Program-made: the position numbers and the translations under genes
The notes under the pieces: generated by a model
What the model saw: only the letters and a program-made list of their open reading frames with translations
Database searches by the model: none
Told to the model about the DNA's origin: nothing
Assembly: GCF_030717845.1 (NCBI RefSeq)
Contig: NZ_JAUZVZ010000026.1
Location: forward strand, 1-55,033
Source: Alkalimonas collagenimarina
GTDB taxonomy: Bacteria > Pseudomonadota > Gammaproteobacteria > Enterobacterales > Alteromonadaceae
DNA: 55,033 nt
Direction: 5' to 3'
In this document: piece by piece, positions 1-7,521 of the stretch
How positions within the stretch are numbered: position 1 is the stretch's first letter
Layout: each line of letters opens with the position of its first letter

Positions 1-662
1 CTCTCTTTGTCAACATTGTGCTTTGAATCAATTTTCACGAGTGCTGACCAAGGCAGAGAATCTCCATTATTACCGATCAAAGTTACTTGAAGTACTTTTG
101 CCGATGAAAGACCTCCATTGAGAGATTTCACTCTTGCGGCAATCGCCGAATTTTCTTTACAAAATATACGAATAACTCTTTTTTCTAATACGTTCAATTC
201 GCAGCCGGACTCATCTATTTCGATTGCGTCTATAGCCTCTAACTCTTTAGCTGCTTCTGAAAGCAGCTCTATTGCTTGACTCACTAACCTTTTAGGTCTT
301 ACTTTCACCAAACTTTTTAGTTTGCCATCCCAAAATGTCGTAAGCTCTTGGTCTTCAACAAATCTTACTACAGCATCTTCGGTTTGTTGACCTGTAAGTA
401 TCAGAATTGGTGTCCCAGCGAATCTTGAGCGAATATAAGAAGCTAGTTGTATTCCATGCGAAGCATCAGGTACTGGGTTATCATTATTCAATGGAATAGC
501 AAGATCGAGAATCACATAGTCAATTTGATTAGAATTAATTGTATTTATAGCATCATCATGAGTTTCTTCGTGAAGTACGGTTTTTGCCCCTAGTTCAATT
601 AGAAGTGGTTTAACCGTTTCCTCAAACCAATTGACGTCGTCTTCTATTTGCAAAATATTCAA
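1..662 (-). CDS. Response regulator, receiver domain (partial, runs off left edge)
   Basis: The reading frame stays open from 662 to the window edge (220 codons). The product begins LNILQIEDDVNW; the acidic pair D8/D9, the phospho-acceptor Asp in VILDLAIP (about D53) and the conserved Thr in ILILTGQ (about T90) define a CheY-like receiver domain over residues 1-125. The following ~100 residues are not recognised and the C-terminus is missing, so the output domain is unknown. The start is inferred to be TTG at 662-660: it lies two bases after the stop of the kinase gene and is preceded by an AAGGG-type ribosome binding site, with no ATG available. It is the last visible gene of a four-gene operon and is the likely phosphorylation partner of the adjacent kinase. 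Confidence 0.8.
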   Translation of the reverse strand, partial: MNILQIEDDVNWFEETVKPLLIELGAKTVLHEETHDDAINTINSNQIDYVILDLAIPLNNDNPVPDASHGIQLASYIRSRFAGTPILILTGQQTEDAVVRFVEDQELTTFWDGKLKSLVKVRPKRLVSQAIELLSEAAKELEAIDAIEIDESGCELNVLEKRVIRIFCKENSAIAARVKSLNGGLSSAKVLQVTLIGNNGDSLPWSALVKIDSKHNVDKE

Positions 663-664
663 TT

Positions 665-1555
665 CTATTCCCTTACTGGTATTTCAAAGTAAAACTCTGC
701 TCCATAGGGTTTGGAGTTAGTTAGAGTCCAATTCCCCCCCATTGATCTAACGGCTTTGTCTACAATAGCTAAGCCTAGACCTCTGTTCCCAGCCTTAGTT
801 GTATGTCTGCTCTTTAGAAGCACTTCCGTTTTGCTCTGTAGGCCTAAACCATCATCAATAATTGTGAACCACATAAATTTGTCATTGCAGTTACCTGTAA
901 TCATGATCGATTGCTTTTCTCTTACGGTTGGTTGATTACTTGACTCTACTGCGTTTCTGAGGGCGTTTGAGATGATTATTCTCAGTAAAGAAGGGGGCAA
1001 AACAAATACAAGATCTTTGGGGATATCTATATGAATACCTACTTGAGACTTTTGAGAAATTCTATCAACTTCTTTGACTATTTCTTCATAAATATTAACT
1101 TCTTTGGATGGCTGGTTTTGTTCAACTCTTCGCCAACTTTCAAATGTTTCGAGCACTCCATTCAATTTTTCTAACTCGCCACATGTTTTGGATTGGAAGA
1201 AGTTAACAATATCTTTTTCAGCGAAAACTCTAATAGAACCAATAATTGGTTCTAGCTCATGGAGCATTTGACCGATGCTATCAGATATAGCATCGCTCTT
1301 TACTGCTTCTATATCGAAAACATCACCTGTTCCATGTGGTTGGGACAATTCTATATCTGAGACATGTTTTCCAGAGTTGGTAATCTCGAGTAGCGCGCTT
1401 TTAAACCAAGAATTTCCGGTGTTTTCAGCAGCATGTTTTAACAGCTGCTTTTGCTCTGGCGTGGCAGCTTCACGCAACGCTTTCAGCCCCTCAATTTGTT
1501 TTTCTGGGCTTAAGCTTTGAAGCTCACTCAAAAATTTATTAAGATCCATACTCAT
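665..1555 (-). CDS. Soluble GHKL-family sensor histidine kinase
   Basis: The 296-residue protein has no signal peptide or membrane segment, so it should sense a cytoplasmic input. An N-terminal helical stretch (1-60) is unrecognised. A dimerisation/phospho-acceptor-like helix contains H99 in the sequence QMLHELEPIIG. The C-terminal ATPase domain shows an N box (around N197-N201, SNALRNAVESS), a G1 box (DDGLGL) and a G2 box (NRGLGLAIV). The start codon overlaps the stop of the upstream ATPase gene as ATGA, implying translational coupling, and the response regulator follows after two bases. A histidine kinase encoded inside an operon with an SMC-like ATPase is unusual. Function as a kinase is well supported by the boxes; the stimulus is unknown, and the neighbouring ATPase may supply it. 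Confidence 0.85.
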   Translation of the reverse strand: MSMDLNKFLSELQSLSPEKQIEGLKALREAATPEQKQLLKHAAENTGNSWFKSALLEITNSGKHVSDIELSQPHGTGDVFDIEAVKSDAISDSIGQMLHELEPIIGSIRVFAEKDIVNFFQSKTCGELEKLNGVLETFESWRRVEQNQPSKEVNIYEEIVKEVDRISQKSQVGIHIDIPKDLVFVLPPSLLRIIISNALRNAVESSNQPTVREKQSIMITGNCNDKFMWFTIIDDGLGLQSKTEVLLKSRHTTKAGNRGLGLAIVDKAVRSMGGNWTLTNSKPYGAEFYFEIPVRE

Positions 1556-3393
1556 TTACTATAAAACTCTGAACGTTTTTTAAATGCTTCCTTTCCGCCT
1601 TCCATAATCGCCTCAATAACATCCTTAACGTGTTTATCACGCGTAGAACCCATACACTTGATGTATCCACGTCGACCATTTGATTCAAGGTTTACAACAT
1701 TTTCAGCGTTTCCTAATACAGGTATGTTGGCATTGTGGCTAGATAATATTGTTTGAGAGAGAGACGCCCTTTGCTGTATGGCTTTAATCAAAGTTTGAGC
1801 TATAAACTCATTATCTAAGTGATCTTCGGGCTGATCAATAATAAGTATTCTACTAGGATTTTCGAGAATTACGGAGAGAGCTACGGTGCATCTTTGGCCT
1901 ATAGATAACTCTGAAATATCTTTGTAAATACCGTTATCTAACAGAGTAAATTCAATAACATCTTCAACTTTGGCTATAAGTACATTTACTATATCTTTCT
2001 CATTTAAATAAGCGACGATTCGTGTTGCTCTATCTATTGGAACACCTATTGCACTAGAAAAATCTTCGTATTTAAGCGCATGCGAGTAGTAAAGCAGCCA
2101 AGCTGGAGATATTCGCTCAACAATTACAGGAATCAATTCTTTATATTTTAATCCTGACCCTCTTAAAGTATTTTCAAGTGCTTCAGCATAAGACGCCAAG
2201 TTCGCATGACGTAATATAGAAGTCTTAATTGATGGGAACAGATTTACATTGAGTTTTTGTACGACGGCGTTTCTCTTCTCAAATATAGAGTTTTTGATAC
2301 TGTATATTTTTTCGAGCAAGTCTTGGCATTTTTGGTATGTAATAGCTAGTTGATTTTCCTTGCTAAATACCTGATGATTCAAATTTTCTAGTCGAGCGAT
2401 GTCTTGCTTAACCCTTCCTAGTTCGCTTAATACTGCTCCCGCACCTTCGGTATAACTTTCGACCTCGGTTCTCTTTTCACGAGCGCTGACATCTAGGGAT
2501 AACCTGAGGGAGGTAAGCTGTTGATAGATAGATTCAACGTTACTCAATGTTGATATATTGTTTTGAATAACATTGTTAATTGCTTGCTCATCTCTTTCCC
2601 CAGAATCTTTAAGCAACGAATTTAAATTCGAGGCTTCTGAAGTATAAAGCTGAGGTAAAGCTGGCTCAGCGATTAGAGCTGAAAGTCTATGAATTTTGGC
2701 GTTTAAAAGGCTTTTTATTGTTTCTAAGTTTTGAATGTCGACCATTAAGGTTGCTAATCGACCCTGAACCTCATTTAAGTTCTTCTGACTATTAGCAACA
2801 GCTTGATTTTGTTTTTCAAAATTAGCTTGCTGAGCCTGCAAGAATTGTTCTCTCTGTCTTAATGCGTCTAAGGAAGCCGTCTTCTCTCTTAGCTCGTTTA
2901 GCTCTCTTCGTAATTGTATTAATTGCGCACTGTTGCTCGCTAGCTCTCTGTTTAAGTTATTTATTACTCCAATTTCGCTTTGGATTTCTGGAATGAAACT
3001 ATCTACTAGATTTAGTTTTCCTTCTGCATTTAGGCCGATGGTTTCGATTTCTGTTTGTGAGAATACTATCGGAGGCATAAATGGTTCAGAAAAGATTGGC
3101 TGCTTATCCATAGCGGAACGAGAAACGCTAATTATTTTACCTTCGTGTTCAAGTTCAATTGAAACCCGACCAGAAGACTGCAAAATTGAAATTGCATGCC
3201 CGCTTGAGTCATTGGAGTTGACCGACAGGTTACCAGAAGCGAGTCCAAACCTTAGTAGTTCTATTATTGAGGTTTTACCGACACCTCTTCCTCCAATAAG
3301 TACATTAAGGCCTTTAGTGAACGACAAGTCTAGGTTGCCAAAGAAGCCTTCCTCTACTTTTAAATTTTTTATGATCAATGTATTACGCCTCAC
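1552..3393 (-). CDS. SMC/RecF-like coiled-coil ATPase
   Basis: The 613-residue protein has an ABC-type ATPase head split by a long coiled coil. Walker A is GGRGVGKT at residues 34-41; residues ~130-400 are heptad-rich and Gln/Glu/Leu-rich; the signature motif LSIGQ is at ~497-501, Walker B IIDQPEDHLDN at ~518-528 and an H-loop histidine in SSHNAN. This layout is that of RecF/SbcC/RecN-like proteins and of the ATPase part of TrlF-like proteins, but no PHP or nuclease domain is present. Such ATPases often recognise DNA ends or structures in anti-phage systems; that role here is inference. It sits 11 bases downstream of the HTH-like gene and overlaps the kinase gene by three bases. Confidence 0.85.
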   Translation of the reverse strand: MRRNTLIIKNLKVEEGFFGNLDLSFTKGLNVLIGGRGVGKTSIIELLRFGLASGNLSVNSNDSSGHAISILQSSGRVSIELEHEGKIISVSRSAMDKQPIFSEPFMPPIVFSQTEIETIGLNAEGKLNLVDSFIPEIQSEIGVINNLNRELASNSAQLIQLRRELNELREKTASLDALRQREQFLQAQQANFEKQNQAVANSQKNLNEVQGRLATLMVDIQNLETIKSLLNAKIHRLSALIAEPALPQLYTSEASNLNSLLKDSGERDEQAINNVIQNNISTLSNVESIYQQLTSLRLSLDVSAREKRTEVESYTEGAGAVLSELGRVKQDIARLENLNHQVFSKENQLAITYQKCQDLLEKIYSIKNSIFEKRNAVVQKLNVNLFPSIKTSILRHANLASYAEALENTLRGSGLKYKELIPVIVERISPAWLLYYSHALKYEDFSSAIGVPIDRATRIVAYLNEKDIVNVLIAKVEDVIEFTLLDNGIYKDISELSIGQRCTVALSVILENPSRILIIDQPEDHLDNEFIAQTLIKAIQQRASLSQTILSSHNANIPVLGNAENVVNLESNGRRGYIKCMGSTRDKHVKDVIEAIMEGGKEAFKKRSEFYSK

Positions 3394-3404
3394 GCAAACT
3401 AGTT

Positions 3405-3644
3405 TTAAAGTAACTCAGTATCTAAGCCAGCCGATTTAAGACGAGAGGTCAGATTTCTCATTTTACTGAACTCTGTTCCGAAGCTTTTTTTTATACCGAC
3501 ACCGTCACAGAATTCCTTCGCCGTTATACTCTTTAGCTCATCAGCATACTTTAGCATTTGTAGATGCAGTTCTGCCGTGTACTGATTTCTAGGCGCAAGT
3601 TCCAGCGCAGTACGAATTTTTTCGAATATATCTTCTGACCGCAT
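3405..3644 (-). CDS. Small HTH-like protein, first gene of the ATPase/two-component operon
   Basis: This 79-residue protein reads MRSEDIFEKIRTALELAP at its start and has a conserved-looking core (YTAELHLQMLKYADEL, then ITAKEFCDGVGI, then FGTEFSKMRNL). I recognise this as an HTH-like small protein type that recurs beside ATPase genes in accessory islands, but cannot name the family with certainty. The helical pattern in the second half fits a helix-turn-helix. It opens the minus-strand operon, and a perfect palindrome lies 25 bases upstream of its start, so autoregulation is a reasonable guess. Alternatively it could be a structural subunit of the ATPase complex. Confidence 0.7.
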   Translation of the reverse strand: MRSEDIFEKIRTALELAPRNQYTAELHLQMLKYADELKSITAKEFCDGVGIKKSFGTEFSKMRNLTSRLKSAGLDTELL

Positions 3645-3668
3645 AGCAGCTCTCTGAATAAAAGGATG

Positions 3669-3694
3669 TTATATAATTTAGCTAAATTATATAA
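3669..3694. promoter_or_regulatory. Perfect 26-bp AT-rich palindrome, probable operator/promoter
   Basis: Bases 3669-3694 form an uninterrupted inverted repeat with a 13-base arm (TTATATAATTTAG) and its exact complement. TATAAT-like hexamers lie on both strands inside it (minus strand 3691-3686). The centre is 37 bases upstream of the ATG of the HTH-like gene. No good -35 hexamer is visible at the expected distance, so the promoter would need activation or be weak. Most likely it is the operator of the operon. Confidence 0.6.
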
Positions 3695-3969
3695 GCAAGC
3701 AAAGGTGTAGTAACCTATTTTTTAGTAAGGTTATTTGTCGCTATTAAGCTAAACCTTGTGACGGACTAGGCTTATGTTTATAAACGTCGGCCCTTCGGGG
3801 CAGATAAACCTTAAGGTTTGTCCATCATGGATATGTTTTAACCTTAATTCCATGGTGAATTACCACTAGTTCAGTAGATGCATCATAAACCACTCTTTGG
3901 TGTGAAATCTAAACAATTGGTTTAACTTCTGATTTGGTCAATGAGTTAAGTCTATTGGTCTGGAGTGCG

Positions 3970-4034
3970 AATGTCCGTTTCACGCTCTTCGTTGCCGGTT
4001 TACTAATTAGCAGCTTAGTGCCAAATCGGACATT
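3970..4034. repeat. Dispersed inverted-repeat element, copy A
   Basis: The 65-bp element is bounded by AATGTCCG and its exact complement CGGACATT. It shares AGCAGCTTAGTGCCAAA with copy C at 9625-9693. It lies just beyond the 3' end of the integrase remnant. Confidence 0.6.
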
Positions 4035-4065
4035 GATCTCGGTTTGTTTCAGCTCTAAACGGCCT

Positions 4066-4420
4066 AACTATCGGGCTCGTTGTCCCAGATGAATGCTGCC
4101 CTAAACATGCATGTATATTTGAGTTGTTTTCAAATCAGTATGTCCTGACAGCTCCCGACAGTGCGAATGTCTGTTCCCGCTTTGAGTAGCTGGGTAGCAA
4201 AGGAATACCCGAAAGTATATGCGGTTATGTCCTTTGAACGCCTGATTTTCTAACAGCATTTCTTAGTTTCTTGGTTAAAGACGTCCAGTTCAGGTTCAAG
4301 TGATGGCGGTATGAATAGTCGTCCTCAGGATGCTTGCATCTGACTGACGATGAGAAAAGGTATTGCCGCTTAAAGTCGGAAATCGCACAACGTTATTTAC
4401 GAGCAAGACCAGTCTCAAGG
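4066..4420 (-). pseudogene. intI: Integron integrase (IntI-type tyrosine recombinase), degenerate 3' part
   Basis: Reading the minus strand in shifting frames recovers the C-terminal third of an IntI. In order: LARK then a stop; QYLFSSS ... SYRHHLNLNWTSLTKKL ... AVRKSGVQRT; in another frame YTFGYSFATQLLKAGTDIRT (family: HTFRHSFATxLLxxGxDIRT, so the box II arginine is lost to Gly); in another GHTDLKTTQIYMHV, containing the catalytic Tyr; and finally LGQHSSGTTSPI. At least three frameshifts and two stops disrupt it, and the N-terminal two-thirds is missing. Its orientation, transcribed away from the plus-strand array to the right, matches the normal layout of an integron. It cannot encode an active recombinase. 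Confidence 0.85.
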
Positions 4421-4519
4421 GAGCGGATTAAGTCTGACGTGTGCGGCCACGCCGCCGATGCGAAGCGTTTTTGCTATTCGTTAAAGTTAAAGCCGCCGTT
4501 AACTCCGTTGTAGTTATAG

Positions 4520-5089
4520 CTATTGCTGAAACTCCAACCCTGTTAATCCTAATTTTTGGACTACAGACATAAGACTGTTCGGCCTATTAGTACTGTAAAT
4601 ACCGAGGCTCAAACCTTCAACACGAAACAATACACCCTCGGAAATTCGGTCAGCATCTAATACCAGTTTTTTGAAAATTCGACTTGGGGTGCCGTCGCGC
4701 TTTATCTTTCGTTGTGACTCAGCTTCATTGAAAACATTCTCTCGTGCCAGTACATGAATGATGTACCAACGCCTGCCATCGACATTGATCGGTAGAAACT
4801 CAACGTAATCGGCAATTAAAGGTTTCAGTGTTTCACATGTCTCTGCGGATGCAGCGAAAGCTGTCGCACCAAATGCAGCAATGTCCGGTTGTGGTTTTAC
4901 GCGCTCATCAGGATTGTAAAACCAAGTGACATCCATCGGTGCCCATTTCTCTGCGAGCGGTTTACCATAAAGACCAACAGGCTCATCTATCTGCATAATA
5001 AGCTCAAGTGCTGATTCTTGCAGCATGGCGTATTGCTCCACGTCCGCAAACACACTAAAAATCTTTGTTTCAGCCATAACTTCAGACAT
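4520..5089 (-). CDS. Imm11-like immunity protein
   Basis: The 189-residue soluble protein shows the pattern of the Imm11 (DUF1629, MXAN_0049-type) immunity family: an N-terminal VFADVEQY strand, a central PDIAAFGATAFAASAETCETLKPLI helix segment, then VEFLPINVDGRRWYIIHVL, and a C-terminal GVLFRVEGLSLGIYSTNR followed by LGLTGLEF. It follows the AHH nuclease gene with an 8-base overlap, the usual order for a toxin and its immunity protein. It is thus predicted to bind and neutralise that nuclease. A paralogue of identical length (189 residues) lies at 5807-6376 on the other strand. Family assignment is from motif layout. Confidence 0.7.
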   Translation of the reverse strand: MSEVMAETKIFSVFADVEQYAMLQESALELIMQIDEPVGLYGKPLAEKWAPMDVTWFYNPDERVKPQPDIAAFGATAFAASAETCETLKPLIADYVEFLPINVDGRRWYIIHVLARENVFNEAESQRKIKRDGTPSRIFKKLVLDADRISEGVLFRVEGLSLGIYSTNRPNSLMSVVQKLGLTGLEFQQ

Positions 5090-5684
5090 TTGCTATCCTC
5101 TTGTGAAGCGGAAACTCGCCATCTTCAAGCTCCTCTGCAACATCACGCAGTGTTGAGATGATAGCATTGCGGCCCATGCCTTCTGCAATCGTCGCTTCAA
5201 GTAGGAACTCGACATTGAGAAAATACTTCTCAGTGTGAGTCTTTGAATGCGGTTGTGCATTCGGAAGGTACTCATGCGGGCAATGCCGTTGAAAGCGGGG
5301 CAGGAAAACGCCGTTACACTCATTATCGATATCAATAGCGTAAGCTGCCAGACGAATTCGTGATTTGGCCGCACGAGGGTGATCCCAAGCAACAATGTGA
5401 TGTGCTGCCATATTCTTTTGTCGTTGGCGTCCGGCAGAAAGCATGTTGTTTGACAGTTTCTCATTATGTTTGCGTGCGTGCATCCAACGGATATGACGGC
5501 TGCGTTCTAGCGCCTGCTGGTCAATAATGCCACGCTGGTAACGCACCGTGTCAATAACGGTATCACGGTAATAAATTGCGTATGCCATTGCGGCTGCCTG
5601 ACCATACTGTTTATTACCGGTGACGTTGGTGAAATCCTCGGCCATTTCATTTACGGATAGGTATACCGGTTCAGCACTTTTCAC
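5082..5684 (-). CDS. AHH-family nuclease toxin
   Basis: The 200-residue protein carries the AHH nuclease signature: A94-H95-H96 followed by IVAWDHPRAAKSR, then NGVFLP (124-129), then H146-x3-H150 (PHSKTHTEKY). These are the metal-binding and catalytic positions of this HNH/ENDO VII-like clade of polymorphic toxins. The N-terminal ~90 residues are helical and contain no recognisable secretion, VgrG, PAAR or Rhs part, so this looks like an orphan toxin module. The start is GTG at 5684 with AAGGAG six bases upstream; the ATG two bases earlier is followed at once by a stop. The Imm11-like gene overlaps its 3' end. Predicted activity is nucleic acid cleavage. Confidence 0.75.
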   Translation of the reverse strand: MKSAEPVYLSVNEMAEDFTNVTGNKQYGQAAAMAYAIYYRDTVIDTVRYQRGIIDQQALERSRHIRWMHARKHNEKLSNNMLSAGRQRQKNMAAHHIVAWDHPRAAKSRIRLAAYAIDIDNECNGVFLPRFQRHCPHEYLPNAQPHSKTHTEKYFLNVEFLLEATIAEGMGRNAIISTLRDVAEELEDGEFPLHKRIANV

Positions 5685-5806
5685 ATGTTGCTCCTTGCAG
5701 AATAAGTCTGACTTAGTCTACATTATGAAAAATATATGTAAATATAGTGATTAAAAATTAACACAGAATGGTGTTATTAAAGAACGACCATGGAGGGGTT
5801 AAACAC

Positions 5807-6376
5807 ATGTCAAAGGTGTATAGGCTAAAACCATTGGAATATAGCGTTGAAGTCCCACAATTAAGCTTGATTGAGTTCGCCGATATAATTGGTGATGAAG
5901 ACTTTTCTATTATCAGGCGACAACCTCGTACCAACGAGAAATTGAGCGACCGCTGGACGCCTGTCAGATGTGCACTGGCACCTCAATATAAAAATGTCCG
6001 ACATGTACCGGACGTATCGTTCTGGGGTTCATACCTGCTACTATCGAAGCGTGCTTATAAAGCGCTGAGTCCTGTACTTGCCAATGAAGGCGAGTTTTTA
6101 CCTCTGCATGTTGCCAATTTGCCCATGTATCTGTTCGTCTCGCTGCAATTTGCAAAAGAAGATCTCGCTAAAACACATCACAGGTATGAGGAAGGTATTG
6201 AGTGCGGCCTATCCGAACTGGTTTTTAAGCGGCGCGATATCGCCAATAAAGCAGTGTTCAAATCTTTGCTTTATGGGTGTCATGCACTTTTTGCCACAGG
6301 CAAATTTAAATCTGCATTTGAAGAGCATGACTTTACCGGTATAACGTTTGATGAGGATTTAGCAGGCGTATTCTGA
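5807..6376 (+). CDS. Second Imm11-like immunity protein (no adjacent toxin on its strand)
   Basis: The start chosen is ATG at 5807, preceded by GGAGGGG, which gives 189 residues, the same length as the immunity protein at 4520-5089. The layout matches too: MSKVYRLKPLEY strand, PDVSFWGSYLLLSKRAYKALSPVLANEG, then FLPLHVANLPMYLFVSL, and a C-terminal GLSELVFKRRDI ... DFTGITFDED. Sequence identity with its neighbour is low, so it would protect against a different toxin or is an old duplication. It is transcribed divergently from the AHH/Imm11 pair across an AT-rich gap of 122 bases. Confidence 0.6.
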   Translation: MSKVYRLKPLEYSVEVPQLSLIEFADIIGDEDFSIIRRQPRTNEKLSDRWTPVRCALAPQYKNVRHVPDVSFWGSYLLLSKRAYKALSPVLANEGEFLPLHVANLPMYLFVSLQFAKEDLAKTHHRYEEGIECGLSELVFKRRDIANKAVFKSLLYGCHALFATGKFKSAFEEHDFTGITFDEDLAGVF

Positions 6377-6477
6377 ATTCAATTTGCACTGCCATGAGAA
6401 CCTGTCGTTTGGCGGATTTACTGCTATTCTGCTGGTATCTGTTTAATACGTTACTGGCGGCATAGTGGAGCGACTTT

Positions 6478-6714
6478 ATGGTTACAACAGAACTTGTTAA
6501 AGACAGCGATGGCAGTCACATTCTAATTATTCCGGAGGAGTTTGAGGCTGAACTCAGTGGAGTAGATAAGGTTGATATATGTCGTGAGGGGCAATGTCTG
6601 ATTATCACGCCGATCCGCAAAAGCTGGTCATCTCTTATTGATGCTGAACGAGCTGATGAGGATTTTCTAAAGTCACGACCGGACGTCATCACCCCGAATA
6701 AAGATTCAGAATAA
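6478..6714 (+). CDS. Orphan VapB/AbrB-like antitoxin
   Basis: The 78-residue protein reads SHILIIPEEFE, then VDKVDICREGQCLIITPIRKSWSSLIDA, the swapped-hairpin pattern and C-terminal tail of VapB/VagC-type AbrB antitoxins (ILPxEF...ViIxxxGxxLIIxPxxxSW). Normally a PIN-domain VapC toxin follows, but the next gene, 22 bases on, encodes an SRAP protein instead. It may act as a transcription factor for its neighbour, or be the remains of a toxin-antitoxin pair. No PIN domain is visible nearby in any frame. Confidence 0.6.
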   Translation: MVTTELVKDSDGSHILIIPEEFEAELSGVDKVDICREGQCLIITPIRKSWSSLIDAERADEDFLKSRPDVITPNKDSE

Positions 6715-6736
6715 CAGGCTATAAAGGTATTGGTGT

Positions 6737-7432
6737 ATGTGCGGCAGACTGAATGTTATCGACGACCCGGATGTGATTGAGTTGTGCGAGGGTCTGCAAA
6801 TAAGCTTGTTTGCCAATCAGCCCATATTCAGTCGGTTTATCCGTGCCACTCAACCTGTCAGTATCGTTCGTGAGAAACAAGGCGTGCGCCGGATGGATAC
6901 CGCAATCTGGTGGTTACTACTCGATAAATCGGATACTGGCTTTAAACCCTCTAAGTACACCTCGTTCAACACCCGGTACGACAAACTTAATGTAAAAAAC
7001 TCAGCGGGTTATCAGGCCTTTCGGCATAGCCGCTGCGTAATACCGGTTAAAGGATTTGGTGAAACAGAATATGTGAACCGCAAACCTATTCATTATCACG
7101 ATATGGTCGCCAAACAGGGTGGTTTATTCATGGGCGGTTTGTGTCGTGAGTGGTTTAATTCAGAAACGGGTGAGAGCGCTTTATCCTGTTCAGTGATCAC
7201 CTTACCGCCTCACACAAAACTGAAAGACATTCATTCTAAATCGATGCCATTGATATTGCCGCCACAACCTGAACTCCTAAATAGCTGGCTGGATGAGAGT
7301 GTGACCAATCCTGTGATGTTTGATGATCTGTTAAAGCCCAGAATACCGGTGAATTTAATTGCTTGGCAAATCGACAAACCCAGTACACAAAAATTAATAG
7401 CCCCAAAGTTTGAAATCTCGGCTGATATCTAA
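6737..7432 (+). CDS. SRAP-domain abasic-site DNA-protein crosslinking protein (YedK/HMCES-like)
   Basis: The 231-residue protein starts MCGRLNVIDDPDV; Cys2, exposed after Met removal, is the catalytic residue that forms a thiazolidine with abasic sites in single-stranded DNA in this family. Other family marks are SFNTRYDKL (family NARxE region), RCVIPVKGFGETEY (family RCLIPxxGFYEW, with the conserved Glu) and HTKLKDIHSKSMPLIL (family IHxRMPVIL, with the conserved His). It should shield abasic sites during replication or SOS. It is a divergent accessory version lying after a VapB-like gene; an attC-like palindrome begins at its stop codon, suggesting that it was or is part of the cassette array. 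Confidence 0.85.
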   Translation: MCGRLNVIDDPDVIELCEGLQISLFANQPIFSRFIRATQPVSIVREKQGVRRMDTAIWWLLLDKSDTGFKPSKYTSFNTRYDKLNVKNSAGYQAFRHSRCVIPVKGFGETEYVNRKPIHYHDMVAKQGGLFMGGLCREWFNSETGESALSCSVITLPPHTKLKDIHSKSMPLILPPQPELLNSWLDESVTNPVMFDDLLKPRIPVNLIAWQIDKPSTQKLIAPKFEISADI

Positions 7433-7521
7433 CGACTGGTAGTTAGGCACACTGTTCGACATGAGGCGGTGAAGTCAATTTTAGCTCAACGTTGGCTTAA
7501 GCGTCGCCTAACTCGTTAGCC
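7427..7521 (+). other. attC-like recombination site at the end of the SRAP gene
   Basis: The site begins with ATCTAAC (7427-7433), has an inner GTTAGGC (7442-7448), then GCCTAAC (7506-7512) and GTTAGCC (7515-7521). The outer pair (CTAACGA/TCGTTAG) and the inner pair are complementary, giving the nested imperfect palindrome expected of attC. It overlaps the stop codon of the gene before it. Confidence 0.5.

Larger units (their letters stand above)
3695..4519. other. Gene-poor region of 825 bp holding decayed integron sequence
   Basis: No intact gene is seen. The stretch holds a 14-bp palindrome at 3806-3819, one copy of the dispersed inverted-repeat element (3970-4034) and the remains of an integron integrase (about 4066-4420). 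Between 4421 and 4519 I see only short GC-rich direct repeats (GCCGCCG) and no recognisable attI or attC. Confidence 0.6.

Noticed and set aside
4421..4519. Possible attI or attC beside the integrase remnant
   Set aside because: GC-rich direct repeats and GTTAAC are present, but no complementary core-site pair could be found.
5093..5464. Alternative minus-strand frame of 123 codons within the AHH gene
   Set aside because: It overlaps the AHH nuclease frame, which has clear catalytic motifs and a proper start; the alternative has none.
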